From Planctomycetes bacterium B3_Pla (GTDB taxonomy: Bacteria; Planctomycetota; Phycisphaerae; Sedimentisphaerales; Anaerobacaceae): a stretch of DNA of 64,000 nucleotides. The notes beneath the pieces were generated by a model that did not search any database, was not told where the DNA came from, and saw only the letters and a program-made list of their open reading frames with translations. The DNA lies in contig NJBM01000001.1 in NCBI GenBank assembly GCA_005223045.1, forward strand, positions 310,001 through 374,000, written 5' to 3'. This document shows positions 18,576 through 28,175 of the stretch, in pieces. The first letter of the stretch is position 1. Each line of letters starts with the position of its first letter. The translations under genes and the position numbers were made by a program.

Positions 18576-19265
18576 CTATTCCTGCGGCAGCTTTGCGAGG
18601 TCGTGGTCGGAGCCGGCGACCATCAGGATGTCGTTCTCGTAAATCACAGTGCTGGGCATGGGAACATTGATGATCTTACCCTTGCCGGCCTTCTTTTCAT
18701 TGGCGTGCTCGCCTCGTTTTATCAGAACCAGATTCACGCTGTATTTCTGCCGAAGCTGCAAATCCATGACCGTCTTGCCGTCGAAACTGGCCGGCGCTTT
18801 TATCCGGGCCAGGCTGTAACCCTCGGCGAAGTCTATTTTTTCCCCGATTTGGGGCGCGATGAGCTTATAGGCCCATCGTTGGGCCGATTCGATTTCGGGG
18901 TAGATGACCTCGGTAGCTCCGACCTTGGAAAAGACCTCGCCCGCGATCAAGTCCTCTGCTCTTGCGTATATCCGCTTGACGCCCATTTGGCGCAGGTTGA
19001 CAACCGTCAGAATCGCCGACTCAAAGCCGCGCCCGGTCCCCTGTCCTATGCCGATGATAGCGACATCAGCCTTGTCGATGCCCTGGGCCTTTAGCGCCTC
19101 TTCATCGGTGCTATCGAGTCTTACAGCGTGACTTACCTGGTCCGTAAGAAGCTCTATCGCCTCTCGGTTCTTATCAATGGCAATGACCTCCGCCCCGCTC
19201 ATCGCAAGGGCGACAGCTAATTTCTTGCCGAACCGTCCTAATCCTATTACCGCGAACCGCCTCAT
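18576..19265 (-). CDS. trkA: Potassium uptake protein TrkA (KtrA-like, RCK domains)
   Basis: This is the cytoplasmic, nucleotide-binding gate of a Trk/Ktr potassium channel. It has the Rossmann motif VIGLGRFGKKLA (residues 5-16), the acidic end of beta-2 (VIAIDKN), and DATDEEAL-like SVRLDSTDEEAL. A C-terminal RCK_C region follows (YSLARIKAPASFDGKTVMDL...NDILMVAGSDHDLAKL). With 229 residues it holds one RCK_N plus RCK_C unit, as in KtrA. I start at ATG 19265, where the motif begins; the longer frame is repeat sequence. trkH lies just upstream in the same direction. Confidence 0.92.
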   Translation of the reverse strand: MRRFAVIGLGRFGKKLAVALAMSGAEVIAIDKNREAIELLTDQVSHAVRLDSTDEEALKAQGIDKADVAIIGIGQGTGRGFESAILTVVNLRQMGVKRIYARAEDLIAGEVFSKVGATEVIYPEIESAQRWAYKLIAPQIGEKIDFAEGYSLARIKAPASFDGKTVMDLQLRQKYSVNLVLIKRGEHANEKKAGKGKIINVPMPSTVIYENDILMVAGSDHDLAKLPQE

Positions 19266-19267
19266 AA

Positions 19268-19330
19268 TTCGTTCCTCGTATATCGTATTGCGTATATCGT
19301 ACTGCCTGCCGGTTTTGCGCGACACGCACT
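19268..19330. repeat. GCGTATATCGTA-word repeat between trkH and trkA
   Basis: CGTATATCGTATTGCGTATATCG words are followed by inverse words (ACACGCACTACGAAC), with a GC-rich centre. It belongs to the same family as 16064-16140. Confidence 0.7.
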
Positions 19331-19336
19331 ACGAAC

Positions 19337-21118
19337 TCATCCGACAATTATCGCCTCATCGGGGTAGTTGTATCGGGCGGGCCTTAAGTTAAACGTAAGC
19401 GCCGCCAACAGAGTCAGAGGCCCGAGCCTGCCGATAAGCATTGCTGTGATGATAATCAATTTCCCGGCGGTTGTCAAAAAGGGCGTTACTCCGGTTGTCA
19501 GGCCGACTGTCCCGAGAGCGGAAGCCGCCTCGAATGCGATGTCCGATATGGCAAAACCGTTTGAATTCTCGGAAATACTCAACGCCAACGTTGCGCAGAA
19601 CAAAACCGCCACGAAAAGCAACGTAACGGTGATCGCCCTGCCTACAACGACTACCCTGACCGAGCGCTTGAACATTTCGACTTCCTGACGTTTTCGCAGG
19701 GCTGCGACGGCGATCATTATCACCACCGCCAATGTCACCGTCTTTATCCCGCCCGCGGTCGAGCCTGGCGAACCGCCGATGAACATGAGCAAGATCAAAA
19801 CGAACCTGCTCGAAGGCGACATCGCCGAGACATCGACCGTGTTAAAGCCCGCCGTCCTGGCTGTAATCGACTGAAACAGGGCGCCAAGCACATCGGTTTT
19901 TGCAGCAGAATCGCCAGGACTCGCATAGCGCTCGAACAGGAGGATAGCCAACATCCCAAGGACTATGAGGGACGCACTTACACTAAGAACGATTTTGGTC
20001 TGAAGCCGCATCCTTTTCGGTGCTTCCATCGAGAACCTGTACCGCTTATTGAACCACTTTTTGAAGAACCGCTTTATTCGATCCACCGCAATGTTGATCA
20101 GATCGTAGAGCACGCTAAAGCCGAGACCGCCCAGGATTATTAGCGGACAGATCACTACATACACCTGCCAGCTCCGGTCGTAATCTTCAAAACTGCGGCT
20201 GTACAAGCTGAAACCAGCGTTGCAAAAAGCGCTGATGGAGTGAAAGACGCAGTAGAACCACTTGCGCTTAATATCGCCGTCCCACATCCCGAAGAGGCTG
20301 ATTGCACCGACGGCTTCGATGAGTATCGTACCTATGATGATGAAGGTTATCATATTGCCTATCCGGCTCAGCGTTCGGGCGCTGAGAAGGTCCTGCATCG
20401 CCACCCTTTCGCGCACGCTCAGAGCCTGACCCAGAAGCAGTGCAAAGACCGCACCGAACACCACTATTCCCAAGCCTCCGAGCTGAATCAGCATCAGGAT
20501 TACAACCTGCCCCATCAAACTAAAATTCTGGGTATCTTTCACAATCAGGCCGGTCACACAGGTTGCGCTGGTCGCTGTGAACAAGGCGTCGACAAGACTC
20601 AGGCTTTCTGTGTTCTCGGCAGATGCCTTCGGCAGCATCAGCAGCCCCGCCCCTGAGATTATCAAGACAAGAAAACTCGCGACCAAAGTTCGTGTTGTGT
20701 TCTGGCCTGATGCTGCCAGATTCACACTGGTCCTGCAAAGCTTGGCTACTACCTGCACGGCGAGGTAAACGCCAACCGCAAGATGCCTGACTACAGCAGC
20801 CTCTGTCCCAGACGGAGAAAACCATCGCCCTGCTCCCAAAACAGCAATTGCAAGCCCGAGCAAAAGCGGAATTTCAAACCTGTTTGCGCGCCAGAATTCA
20901 GCCTTTGAAACAGAATTGAACAGCCGGACTATCTTCTCGGCAACAAAGGCACAAAGTAAGACGGCCTGAACGCTATACAAGATCCAGGCCGGAATCGGAG
21001 GGTCATTGACGTCGAAACCAAACAGCAGAACGAAGGACGCCACGACCACCGCCGCTATCAGGGCGTTGACGCCGATCAACACCCTCTCCAAGCGCTTGTT
21101 TTTATACTGTATCTGCAT
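19337..21118 (-). CDS. trkH: Trk-type potassium channel/transporter membrane subunit
   Basis: A 593-residue polytopic protein of the TrkH/KtrB family, which forms the potassium pore gated by TrkA. Selectivity-filter loops are visible: TATSATCVTGL (about residues 187-197), FHSISAFCNAGFSL (about 299-312), TARTAGFNTVDVS and the last, SALGTVGLTTGVTP. The N-terminal 150 residues add extra hydrophobic segments before the core. It precedes trkA by 71 bases, a normal two-gene uptake unit apart from the repeat in the gap. Confidence 0.94.
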   Translation of the reverse strand: MQIQYKNKRLERVLIGVNALIAAVVVASFVLLFGFDVNDPPIPAWILYSVQAVLLCAFVAEKIVRLFNSVSKAEFWRANRFEIPLLLGLAIAVLGAGRWFSPSGTEAAVVRHLAVGVYLAVQVVAKLCRTSVNLAASGQNTTRTLVASFLVLIISGAGLLMLPKASAENTESLSLVDALFTATSATCVTGLIVKDTQNFSLMGQVVILMLIQLGGLGIVVFGAVFALLLGQALSVRERVAMQDLLSARTLSRIGNMITFIIIGTILIEAVGAISLFGMWDGDIKRKWFYCVFHSISAFCNAGFSLYSRSFEDYDRSWQVYVVICPLIILGGLGFSVLYDLINIAVDRIKRFFKKWFNKRYRFSMEAPKRMRLQTKIVLSVSASLIVLGMLAILLFERYASPGDSAAKTDVLGALFQSITARTAGFNTVDVSAMSPSSRFVLILLMFIGGSPGSTAGGIKTVTLAVVIMIAVAALRKRQEVEMFKRSVRVVVVGRAITVTLLFVAVLFCATLALSISENSNGFAISDIAFEAASALGTVGLTTGVTPFLTTAGKLIIITAMLIGRLGPLTLLAALTFNLRPARYNYPDEAIIVG

Positions 21119-21120
21119 AA

Positions 21121-21182
21121 GTCAATTTTCGATTGACGATTGTAAGTCCAAAATCGCAAATCGTAAATCGAAAATCGAGAAT
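21121..21182. repeat. AATCG-word repeat upstream of trkH
   Basis: AATTTTCGATTGACGATTG is followed by AAAATCGCAAATCGTAAATCGAAAATCG. The CGAAAATCG word recurs inside the coding region of the PpiC-like gene at 62372-62401. Confidence 0.7.
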
Positions 21183-21185
21183 TCT

Positions 21186-23282
21186 TCAGGCAACGTCCGC
21201 TAAGCCCAGCGCATCGCCGAACTTAGCCAACAGCGCCCGGCGGATGTTTTTATGCTCGGCCCGTGTCAACATCGGATCCTGCGAGACCAGCTCGAACGCA
21301 TTTTTCCTGGCCATAACCAGCAGATCAAAGTCGTCCACGATGCTCGCAATTTTCAAATCGGGCAGACCGTGCTGCCGCGTGCTGAACATCTCTCCCGGCC
21401 CTCGCAGCCGTAAATCATGCTCGGCTATCTCAAAACCGTCATTGCTCCTGGTCATTATTTCCAGTCTGCTCCCGGCTGTCTCGTTCTCGGTCTCGGCGAA
21501 CAATAGACAGTATGATTTCGCCTCCGCCCTTCCGATACGGCCTCTTAATTGATGTAATTGCGCCAAGCCAAATTGATCCGCCCCCTCTACTACCATTATC
21601 GTCGCGTTGGGAACATCTACCCCGACCTCCACGACAACAGTCGATACAAGCACATCAATCCTGCCCTTTCGGAACTCGGACATGATTTGTTGCTTCTTCG
21701 CGGAAGGCATTTGCCCGTGCAGAAGCTCAACGGCAAATTCCGGGAAAACCTTCGCCGAAAGATGCTTCCACTCGTCGGTGGCGGCCTTGACGTCGCCGGC
21801 CTGCTCAACCGCCGTGATGCGGGGATAGACGAAATACGCCTGTTTCTTTGCTTTGAGCCGTTCGCGAATAAACTCGTGCGCCTTCCGGCGGTGTTGCCGA
21901 TCGACCCAGCGTGTGACGACGGCGCCTCTGCCCGGAGGCGAGTGCTTGATAACGGACACGTCCAAATCGCCGAACGCTGTCATCGCCAGCGTTCGCGGGA
22001 TGGGGGTCGCGGTCATGACAAGGCAATGCGGCGTGGTTTGTTTTCGCAGTTGTGCGCGCTGGTGAACACCAAATTTGTGCTGTTCGTCAATTACAACCAG
22101 GCCCAACTTCTGAAATTCAATGTCAGCCTGCAACAGGGCCACCGTCCCGACCACAATATCAATCTCGCCGGACTTTATTCTGTCCAGGACCTCATTTCTC
22201 TTTTTGCCCGTCAGACCCCCCGTTATCAGAATCCTCCCGACGCTGCTTTTTCTCAGGTATCGCTCGATGCTCAGAAAGTGCTGGCCGGCCAGAATCTCCG
22301 TAGGCGCCATAATCGCCACTTGCATCCTGTTGGCGACAGCTAACAACGCGGCATAAAGCGCCACGACTGTCTTGCCCGAACCAACGTCACCCTGCAGCAG
22401 TCGGTTCATGGGCTGTGATTTGCCCATATCATCGGCAATTTCAGCTATGCAGCCGTTCTGGTCCTCGGTGAGCAGAAACGGAAAACGCTTTCTGATCCTG
22501 CTGTCGATTTCGTCCGTGCAAACACACTGGCCGGCCGCAGAGAAATGCTGAACTTTGTGCCGGCGAAGCGCCAGCCCCAACTGCATCAGGAACAGCTCGT
22601 CATATTTCAACCTGCGCTTGGCCTGGGCCAGCTTTTTCTCGTCCGGCGGCGAATGTATCCAACGAAACGCATCTTTTCTGCCGATAAGATTTGCCTGTTT
22701 GAGAAAAGGCTTGTCATAGAACTCCTGTATGAGCTGATCGGCTGCGTCGCGTACACGGCTGATTATCTTCTTGATCTGTGCGCTGCTCAATTTGCCGGAC
22801 GCAGGATAGACCCCGCCGCTGAATTGTTCGATCGATTGCGGTTGCTTCTCATCGAGCACGAGAAATTTGGGATTTGTCAACTGCAACTGATGCTTGTACA
22901 GAGCTGCCTTGCCCGATACCATTATGATTTGGCCCGGCTCCAACTGGTTGCGAAGGAATCCCCCGTGAAACCACAGGATCCTGCACACTCCCGTATCGTC
23001 GCTTATCAGAGCTTCAAACATCGGCTGCCGCCGATAACCCTGATAATCCGTTGATTCGATCATGCCGATAACGGTGGCTGTCCTGTCAGGCTCTATTTGA
23101 GATATTTTTGTCGGCTCCGGCAGGAAATTCCAGTCACGCGGATAATACTCCAGCAGATCCCCTACCGTCTCGACTCCCAATTGCGCAAAGGTCTCGGCCC
23201 TGGCCGGCCCGACACCCTTGATATATTGAACCGGCGTTGACAAGTCAAACTTGCTTTGTGATTTTTCACTAACCCCTGTCAT
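21186..23282 (-). CDS. recG: ATP-dependent DNA helicase RecG
   Basis: RecG reverses stalled forks and branch-migrates Holliday junctions. The 698-residue protein opens with a helix-hairpin-helix-like PVQYIKGVGPARAETFAQLG, then the wedge/OB domain (RTATVIGMIES; ITNPKFLVLD-like). The helicase core follows with Walker A GDVGSGKTVVA, the DEQH box (VIDEQHKFGV), MTATPIPRTLAMTAFGDLD, and QLRGRIGRAEAKSYCLL near the C-terminus. All expected motifs are present. It is monocistronic as seen here, with repeat DNA on both sides. Confidence 0.96.
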   Translation of the reverse strand: MTGVSEKSQSKFDLSTPVQYIKGVGPARAETFAQLGVETVGDLLEYYPRDWNFLPEPTKISQIEPDRTATVIGMIESTDYQGYRRQPMFEALISDDTGVCRILWFHGGFLRNQLEPGQIIMVSGKAALYKHQLQLTNPKFLVLDEKQPQSIEQFSGGVYPASGKLSSAQIKKIISRVRDAADQLIQEFYDKPFLKQANLIGRKDAFRWIHSPPDEKKLAQAKRRLKYDELFLMQLGLALRRHKVQHFSAAGQCVCTDEIDSRIRKRFPFLLTEDQNGCIAEIADDMGKSQPMNRLLQGDVGSGKTVVALYAALLAVANRMQVAIMAPTEILAGQHFLSIERYLRKSSVGRILITGGLTGKKRNEVLDRIKSGEIDIVVGTVALLQADIEFQKLGLVVIDEQHKFGVHQRAQLRKQTTPHCLVMTATPIPRTLAMTAFGDLDVSVIKHSPPGRGAVVTRWVDRQHRRKAHEFIRERLKAKKQAYFVYPRITAVEQAGDVKAATDEWKHLSAKVFPEFAVELLHGQMPSAKKQQIMSEFRKGRIDVLVSTVVVEVGVDVPNATIMVVEGADQFGLAQLHQLRGRIGRAEAKSYCLLFAETENETAGSRLEIMTRSNDGFEIAEHDLRLRGPGEMFSTRQHGLPDLKIASIVDDFDLLVMARKNAFELVSQDPMLTRAEHKNIRRALLAKFGDALGLADVA

Positions 23283-23315
23283 TCCTGCTTCTTTATAACG
23301 TTATCGCTTATTTAT

Positions 23316-23422
23316 GTCATTCCCGCTTCTCTTTGTCATTCCCGCCTCTCTTTGTCATTCCCGCGAAAGCGGGAATCCACTTAACAGCGACCGTTCTGGA
23401 TTCCTGCTTTCGCAGGAATGAC
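23316..23422. repeat. dRS3-like GTCATTCCCGC repeats
   Basis: Three GTCATTCCCGC copies occur in a row; the third pairs with GCGGGAAT, giving ATTCCCGCGAAAGCGGGAAT. An inverted partner (GGATTCCTGCTTTCGCAGGAATGAC) closes the cluster. The core resembles the dRS3-type 20-mer (ATTCCC, 8 bases, GGGAAT) of Neisseria and similar repeats in other phyla. It lies between the end of pcm and the start of recG. Confidence 0.8.
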
Positions 23423-23428
23423 AGTACG

Positions 23429-24106
23429 CTACTGCTCGAAACCGTGTTTGCCAAGCAGCCTTACGAATCGCACGTCACAGACTATTCTCTCAATGAGCTT
23501 GTCCTCCTTTTTCCGGCAGCTTACCAACGTCTGCGATCCTCGGCAACCCACAGGGGCAACTATAAAGCCGCCATCGACGAGCTGTCCGGCCAAAGGCGCC
23601 GGTATCTGCGGCACCGCGGCGGTAATCATAATCCTGTCGAAATATCCCGACGGCGGCAGTTTGGGCACCGGCCAGCCGCAACTGCCGTCGCCGACATGAA
23701 ACTCAATGTTGCTGACGCCCAATCTGCCCAGAACCGCCTGAGCTGATTCGGCTAACTCGCCGAATCTCTCTACTGTGTACACTTTTTTTGCCAGTTTGCT
23801 CAGTACCGCCGTCTGGTATCCGCTGCCGGTGCCGATTTCCAGAACATCGCAGCCTCGATCAATCCGCAGTTCCTGAGTCATCAAGGCAACGATATAAGGC
23901 TGAGAGATGGTCTGCCCCATTCCGATAGGCAGCGGGCCGTCACTATAAGCCTGCGACTGATGCGAACTTGGAATAAATTCATCCCTCGGAACCTCGGCCA
24001 TCACCGCCAACACACGAGGATCGGTAATATCACGCCCTTTCAGATCCCAGGTGAGCATCCGTTCCCGGCTAGCGCTAAATCCATCCTTTTTCTGCCGTCC
24101 AGGCAT
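23429..24106 (-). CDS. pcm: Protein-L-isoaspartate O-methyltransferase
   Basis: This enzyme methylates isoaspartyl residues in aged proteins so they can be repaired. Family landmarks are VPRDEFIP, AYSDGPLPIGMGQTISQPYIVALM (about residues 59-82), the SAM site VLEIGTGSGYQTAVLS and FDRIMITAAVPQIP. The 225-residue length is normal. The last residues, including GKHGFEQ, end five bases from the dRS3-like cluster. Confidence 0.95.
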   Translation of the reverse strand: MPGRQKKDGFSASRERMLTWDLKGRDITDPRVLAVMAEVPRDEFIPSSHQSQAYSDGPLPIGMGQTISQPYIVALMTQELRIDRGCDVLEIGTGSGYQTAVLSKLAKKVYTVERFGELAESAQAVLGRLGVSNIEFHVGDGSCGWPVPKLPPSGYFDRIMITAAVPQIPAPLAGQLVDGGFIVAPVGCRGSQTLVSCRKKEDKLIERIVCDVRFVRLLGKHGFEQ

Positions 24107-24168
24107 GGTCTCGGTTGTTACTCCTCAGCCAAATATTTCACAAACCTATTATGCTCTGTCTATTCCAA

Positions 24169-24906
24169 TTAGAACAGAAGTTTGATGGCCGCGGCGACTG
24201 CCAGAATCTGCACGATAGTGGAAAACGCCTTCTGTGGGATTCGCTTTAGAAAAAATATCCCCGCAGCGGCCCCGGCGGCGATGAACGGCAGCATCATCAG
24301 ATCAAGCTTGACCGATTCGACGGTCATCAAGCCCAGATTCGCACTTAGCGGCACCTTGAGCCAGTTGACAACAAAAAAGAACCACGCCCCGGTTCCCACA
24401 AACTCTATCTTGGGCAGTCGCATAGCCAGCAAATAAATAATCATTACAGGCCCGGCGGCATTGGCCATCATTGTCGTTACCCCGGCGATAAACCCAAGTC
24501 CGACCGCAAACCACCATTGTGCCGGAATCGGCGCATCCTGGCCCCTGGCTCTGGTGCGCCAATAATTTATGCCCAGCATCACGACTACTATTGCGCCAAT
24601 AATCGGCTTGAGCTGCCGGTCGCTGATCTGACTCATCATCAGGTAACCGACCACAATACCCGCGAAGGCGGCCGGGAGCAGGCGAATCACATGGCGCCAC
24701 CTGGCGTTACGCCGGTGGTAGAAAATGGCAAACAAATCCGCTAATATCAGAATGCCAAGCAGTATTCCAGTCGATTTTCGTGCCGGCAGAACCATCGCCA
24801 TCAGAGGCACCACGAGGATTCCAATCCCGGGAATTCCGGTCTTGGCTATTCCCACCATCACAGCACATAAGCCAACCACAACCCAGCCAGATATATCCAG
24901 ATCCAA
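24169..24906 (-). CDS. TSUP (TauE/SafE) family permease
   Basis: A 245-residue protein with seven or eight hydrophobic segments, the glycine-rich GIAKTGIPGIGILVVPLMA near the start and GFIAGVTTMMANAAGPVMIIYLL in the middle. Both are hallmarks of the TauE/SafE group of sulfite, sulfonate or other anion exporters. The frame begins with TTG at 24906, which has AAGGA nine bases upstream; no ATG fits. The substrate cannot be told and no sulfur-metabolism genes are adjacent. Confidence 0.88.
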   Translation of the reverse strand: MDLDISGWVVVGLCAVMVGIAKTGIPGIGILVVPLMAMVLPARKSTGILLGILILADLFAIFYHRRNARWRHVIRLLPAAFAGIVVGYLMMSQISDRQLKPIIGAIVVVMLGINYWRTRARGQDAPIPAQWWFAVGLGFIAGVTTMMANAAGPVMIIYLLAMRLPKIEFVGTGAWFFFVVNWLKVPLSANLGLMTVESVKLDLMMLPFIAAGAAAGIFFLKRIPQKAFSTIVQILAVAAAIKLLF

Positions 24907-25079
24907 CGTATTTAATCCTTCGCCAGAGTCCTATTATCGTAAGTTCAAGCCCTTAATCCCCGCAATCTATCGGTTTTAGGTTCGCTTTGCAATTGACAAT
25001 TGGCAACAGATGGCTGAAAATGCTCGATAGCAGATAAAGGTTTGGGGCAAAACTGTCATTATTCAAAGGAGACCGGACA

Positions 25080-25640
25080 ATGAACGCCAAAAAGCTTCTC
25101 TTTTACACGTTGGCTGTCCTTCTGGGTGGCTGCGTGCCTTCGCTGCATCAGCTTTACACCGACAAAGACCTCGTCTTCGATGAAAACCTGCTTGGTGCGT
25201 GGGCGGACGATGACACTCGCTGGGCATTCCAAAAGGGTGCCGATCCAAATTCTTACAAACTTGCAGTCACTGACGACGAGGGAAAGGGTGAATTTGTTGC
25301 CCATTTAGTCAAGATCGACGATATGTTGTTTCTCGACCTGTTCCCGGAAGAGCCCAAATTGGAGCAATCCAATGACTTCTATAAGATGCATCTCGTGGGA
25401 GCCCATACATTTATCAAGGTCGAGCAAATCGAGCCAATATTACAGATGCGAGTGATGAACCCTGAACAAATAGAGAAAATGCTCGAAAATGATCCTAATC
25501 TATTGAAGCACGAGAAGATACAAGATCGTATAATACTGACCGCCTCGCCGAAGGAGCTACAAAGGTTTATGAGGAAGTACGCAAACGTTGATGAAGTTTT
25601 CGGCGATTCGAGCGATCTCAAGCGGGTCGAGCCCGAGTAG
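25080..25640 (+). CDS. Lipoprotein, unrecognised
   Basis: A 186-residue protein with a type II signal peptide: MNAKKLLFYTLAVLLGG-C, lipobox LLGGC with Cys18. AAAGGAG stands seven bases before the ATG. The mature part is acidic and soluble, with DENLLGAWADDDTRWAFQKG resembling the start of small lipocalin-like or heme-sensing outer-membrane proteins, though I cannot assign a family. The C-terminus is helical (SPKELQRFMRKYAN). It precedes nadB by 65 bases, but a functional link is not evident. Confidence 0.75.
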   Translation: MNAKKLLFYTLAVLLGGCVPSLHQLYTDKDLVFDENLLGAWADDDTRWAFQKGADPNSYKLAVTDDEGKGEFVAHLVKIDDMLFLDLFPEEPKLEQSNDFYKMHLVGAHTFIKVEQIEPILQMRVMNPEQIEKMLENDPNLLKHEKIQDRIILTASPKELQRFMRKYANVDEVFGDSSDLKRVEPE

Positions 25641-25705
25641 CCGAAGGGCTTGCCGACCCGATTTCTAATCAAGAATCCGAAAGACAAGATGAAGGCACGG
25701 CACTT

Positions 25706-27316
25706 ATGACCACTCAATTGGCATCAAGACGTTACTTAGTGGATATTGACTCGATCTCCGCGCAACAGCTCTTTACCGACTGTCTGGTGATTGGGACCGG
25801 CATCGCAGGTCTTCGTGCCGCCATCGAAACAGCCGAGCACCGCAACGTAATCATTGTCTGCAAGGGTAAGGTCAAAGACAGCAACACTTTCAAGGCCCAG
25901 GGCGGGATAGCCTCGGTGCTTGACGAAGCAGATACGTTTGAATCGCACATCGCCGATACTCTCAAGACCGGTTGTGGGATATGTGACGAAGACGTGGTCG
26001 ATCTGGTCGTTCGCCAGGGACCGGAGCTGATAGAGCAACTGCTCGGGTGGGACACTGAGTTCGATCTGGCCGGCAGCCGCGTAGCCACCACGCTTGAGGG
26101 GGGCCACAGTCATCCTCGTGTCGCTCACGCTCACGGCGACGAAACCGGCCGGATAATCGCCGAAGCGCTGATAAGAAAGGTCAGGCAGAACTCGAACATA
26201 AGAATACTGGAGGATTTCTACTCTATCGATTTGCTCACCAACCACGAGAACAAGTGCATGGGAGTGATCGGGTGGGACAACCAGAGGGGGCCGCAAGTGA
26301 TCTGGGCCGCAAAAACGATCCTGGCGACCGGTGGGGTCGGCCGGCTGTATCGTGAAACGACAAACCCGGAAGGGGCAACCGCCGACGGTATCGCAATGGC
26401 TTACCGGGCCGGGGCTGTGATGCAGGATTTGGAGTTCGTACAATTCCATCCGACCACGCTCTACATCGCCGGCGCCACGCGGGCACTGATTACCGAGACG
26501 CTCCGGGGTGAAGGAGCGGTCCTCTTGAATAACAAGGGCCGGCAGTTCATGAAGGACTATCATGAAGCCGCCGAGCTTGCCCCTCGCGACGTCGTAAGCC
26601 GGGCCATTCTGGACCAGATGAGAAAGAGCGAGTCAACGCATGTCCATCTGGACGTCAGGCACTTCGATAAGGCATACTTCGCAAAAAGATTCCCCTGGAT
26701 CAACGAGCTGCTCGGCAGTTTCGATATAGACATCGGCAAGGATCTTGTCCCCGTGAGGCCCAGCGCGCACTATATGATCGGCGGCGTGAAGACCGACAAC
26801 TCGGCAAGAACAAGTATCGACAATCTCTACGCCTGCGGCGAAATAGCTTCTACGGGCCTGCACGGCGCAAATCGACTCGGCAGCAACTCTCTGCTCGAAG
26901 GGCTGGTATTCGGCAAGATAGCAGGTCAGGCCGTTTCCAAAAGCACAAAAGCAACCGCTGCTCATCTCAAGCATCCCCTGATAAAATACCAGATAGCGCC
27001 GTCGGACCGCACTCGCCTGGACGCCGATGACGTCAGGAACTCGCTTCGAGCACTCATGTGGCGAAACGTCGGCATCACCCGCTCGGACCAGCCGCTCTCA
27101 GAAGCCCAGGAAATCATCAGATTCTGGCAACGGTATGTAATGGACAAAGTCTTCGATTCACCCGAAGGCTGGGAATGCCAGAACATGCTCACCGCTTCCC
27201 TGCTTATAACCCAATCCGCCCAGAAGCGTCAGGAAAGCCGGGGCGTCCACTTCAGAAGAGATTTCCCCGACACCGACAACGAGCACTTCAAAAAACATAT
27301 TGAACTGACAAGATAA
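25706..27316 (+). CDS. nadB: L-aspartate oxidase
   Basis: NadB oxidises L-aspartate to iminoaspartate, the first step of bacterial de novo NAD synthesis. It shows the FAD site VIGTGIAGLRAAIETA (about residues 29-44), FKAQGGIASVLDEAD, the active-site EGGHSHPRVAHAHGDETGR, EFVQFHPTTL and ANRLGSNSLLEGLVFG near residue 395. The 536-residue length is normal. nadA and nadC are not in the window. Confidence 0.95.
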   Translation: MTTQLASRRYLVDIDSISAQQLFTDCLVIGTGIAGLRAAIETAEHRNVIIVCKGKVKDSNTFKAQGGIASVLDEADTFESHIADTLKTGCGICDEDVVDLVVRQGPELIEQLLGWDTEFDLAGSRVATTLEGGHSHPRVAHAHGDETGRIIAEALIRKVRQNSNIRILEDFYSIDLLTNHENKCMGVIGWDNQRGPQVIWAAKTILATGGVGRLYRETTNPEGATADGIAMAYRAGAVMQDLEFVQFHPTTLYIAGATRALITETLRGEGAVLLNNKGRQFMKDYHEAAELAPRDVVSRAILDQMRKSESTHVHLDVRHFDKAYFAKRFPWINELLGSFDIDIGKDLVPVRPSAHYMIGGVKTDNSARTSIDNLYACGEIASTGLHGANRLGSNSLLEGLVFGKIAGQAVSKSTKATAAHLKHPLIKYQIAPSDRTRLDADDVRNSLRALMWRNVGITRSDQPLSEAQEIIRFWQRYVMDKVFDSPEGWECQNMLTASLLITQSAQKRQESRGVHFRRDFPDTDNEHFKKHIELTR

Positions 27317-27401
27317 TGAACTTTGTGAGACCCGGACCGTATTGTTTTCGTCCGCCCGATCTGTGAAAGCTGCAATTGAATTATGTTCACGAGGAAAAGT
27401 T

Positions 27402-27971
27402 ATGAAGATTCTCGGTATTTCAGGAAGCGCACGTGCTCCGGAGACTTCCGGGGTGAATAAAGTAGTAAAAACTCTGCTCGAAGCAACGGGACTTGACTAC
27501 GAGCTTGTCTCGCTCAGAGGCAAGATCATAGGCGGCTGCATCGCATGTCTGGGCTGTGTGAAAGACAACGTGTGTAAGGTGCAGGATGACATGGCAGCTC
27601 TTCGGGACAAAATAATCGGAGCCGACGCCTATGTCATCGGAGCGCCGAATTACTATACGGGCCTGAACGCCCTGACCCACGCCCTGCTGGAAAGACTGTA
27701 CCAGTTCAGGCACCAGGAAGGAGACACCTTATGGGGCAAACTCGCCGTAGCGGTCGGAATCGGCGCGAGTTCGGGGCAGTGCTGTTGTGCTGACATAGAG
27801 CGATTCATGGCATACAATTTCGTAGAGACGATTGCAAAAGTCTCGGGCCAGGGCGCCGCCTCGTGCTATTCATGCGGACACGGGGGAACCTGCAGGGTCG
27901 GCGTGCCGATTATGATCCACGGAGAGGGCGTCAAAATCACCGACGATATGATTCCGGATGTCACTCAGTAG
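27402..27971 (+). CDS. NADPH-dependent FMN reductase / flavodoxin-fold iron-sulfur flavoprotein-like
   Basis: A 189-residue flavodoxin-fold protein. The FMN phosphate loop is GISGSARAPETSGVNK (residues 4-19), and SPNYYTG-like GAPNYYTGLNALTHALLER follows. The short Cys-rich block GCIACLGCVKDNVCKVQDD (near residues 47-65) matches the compact cluster-binding motif of iron-sulfur flavoproteins. Additional Cys residues (GQCCCADIE; CYSCGHGGTCRVG) are unusually many, so it may bind more than one cluster or metal. ATG 27402 has GAGGA upstream. A redox role is likely; the partner is unknown. Confidence 0.82.
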   Translation: MKILGISGSARAPETSGVNKVVKTLLEATGLDYELVSLRGKIIGGCIACLGCVKDNVCKVQDDMAALRDKIIGADAYVIGAPNYYTGLNALTHALLERLYQFRHQEGDTLWGKLAVAVGIGASSGQCCCADIERFMAYNFVETIAKVSGQGAASCYSCGHGGTCRVGVPIMIHGEGVKITDDMIPDVTQ

Positions 27972-28137
27972 CCGGAAGTGATTGCTGACGCCGAACAGGC
28001 CGGCAAACTCTTAGCTCAACGGCTGACCAACGGGCACGACCGTTCGGAAGTGACCGGTAAAATGCAAACAATAATGATGGAGAAATTCAAAAGCTCCACC
28101 TGAACCGGATTCATGGTATAATGACCTGCAATAGTAA

Positions 28138-28173
28138 CAAAATAATCAATAGTCAATAGTAAATAATCAATTG
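28138..28173. repeat. Left arm of ATAATCAAT repeat around rnpB
   Basis: AATAATCAATAGTCAATAGTAAATAATCAATTG precedes the RNase P RNA. Inverse words follow the gene at 28583-28606. Confidence 0.65.
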
Positions 28174-28175
28174 AA

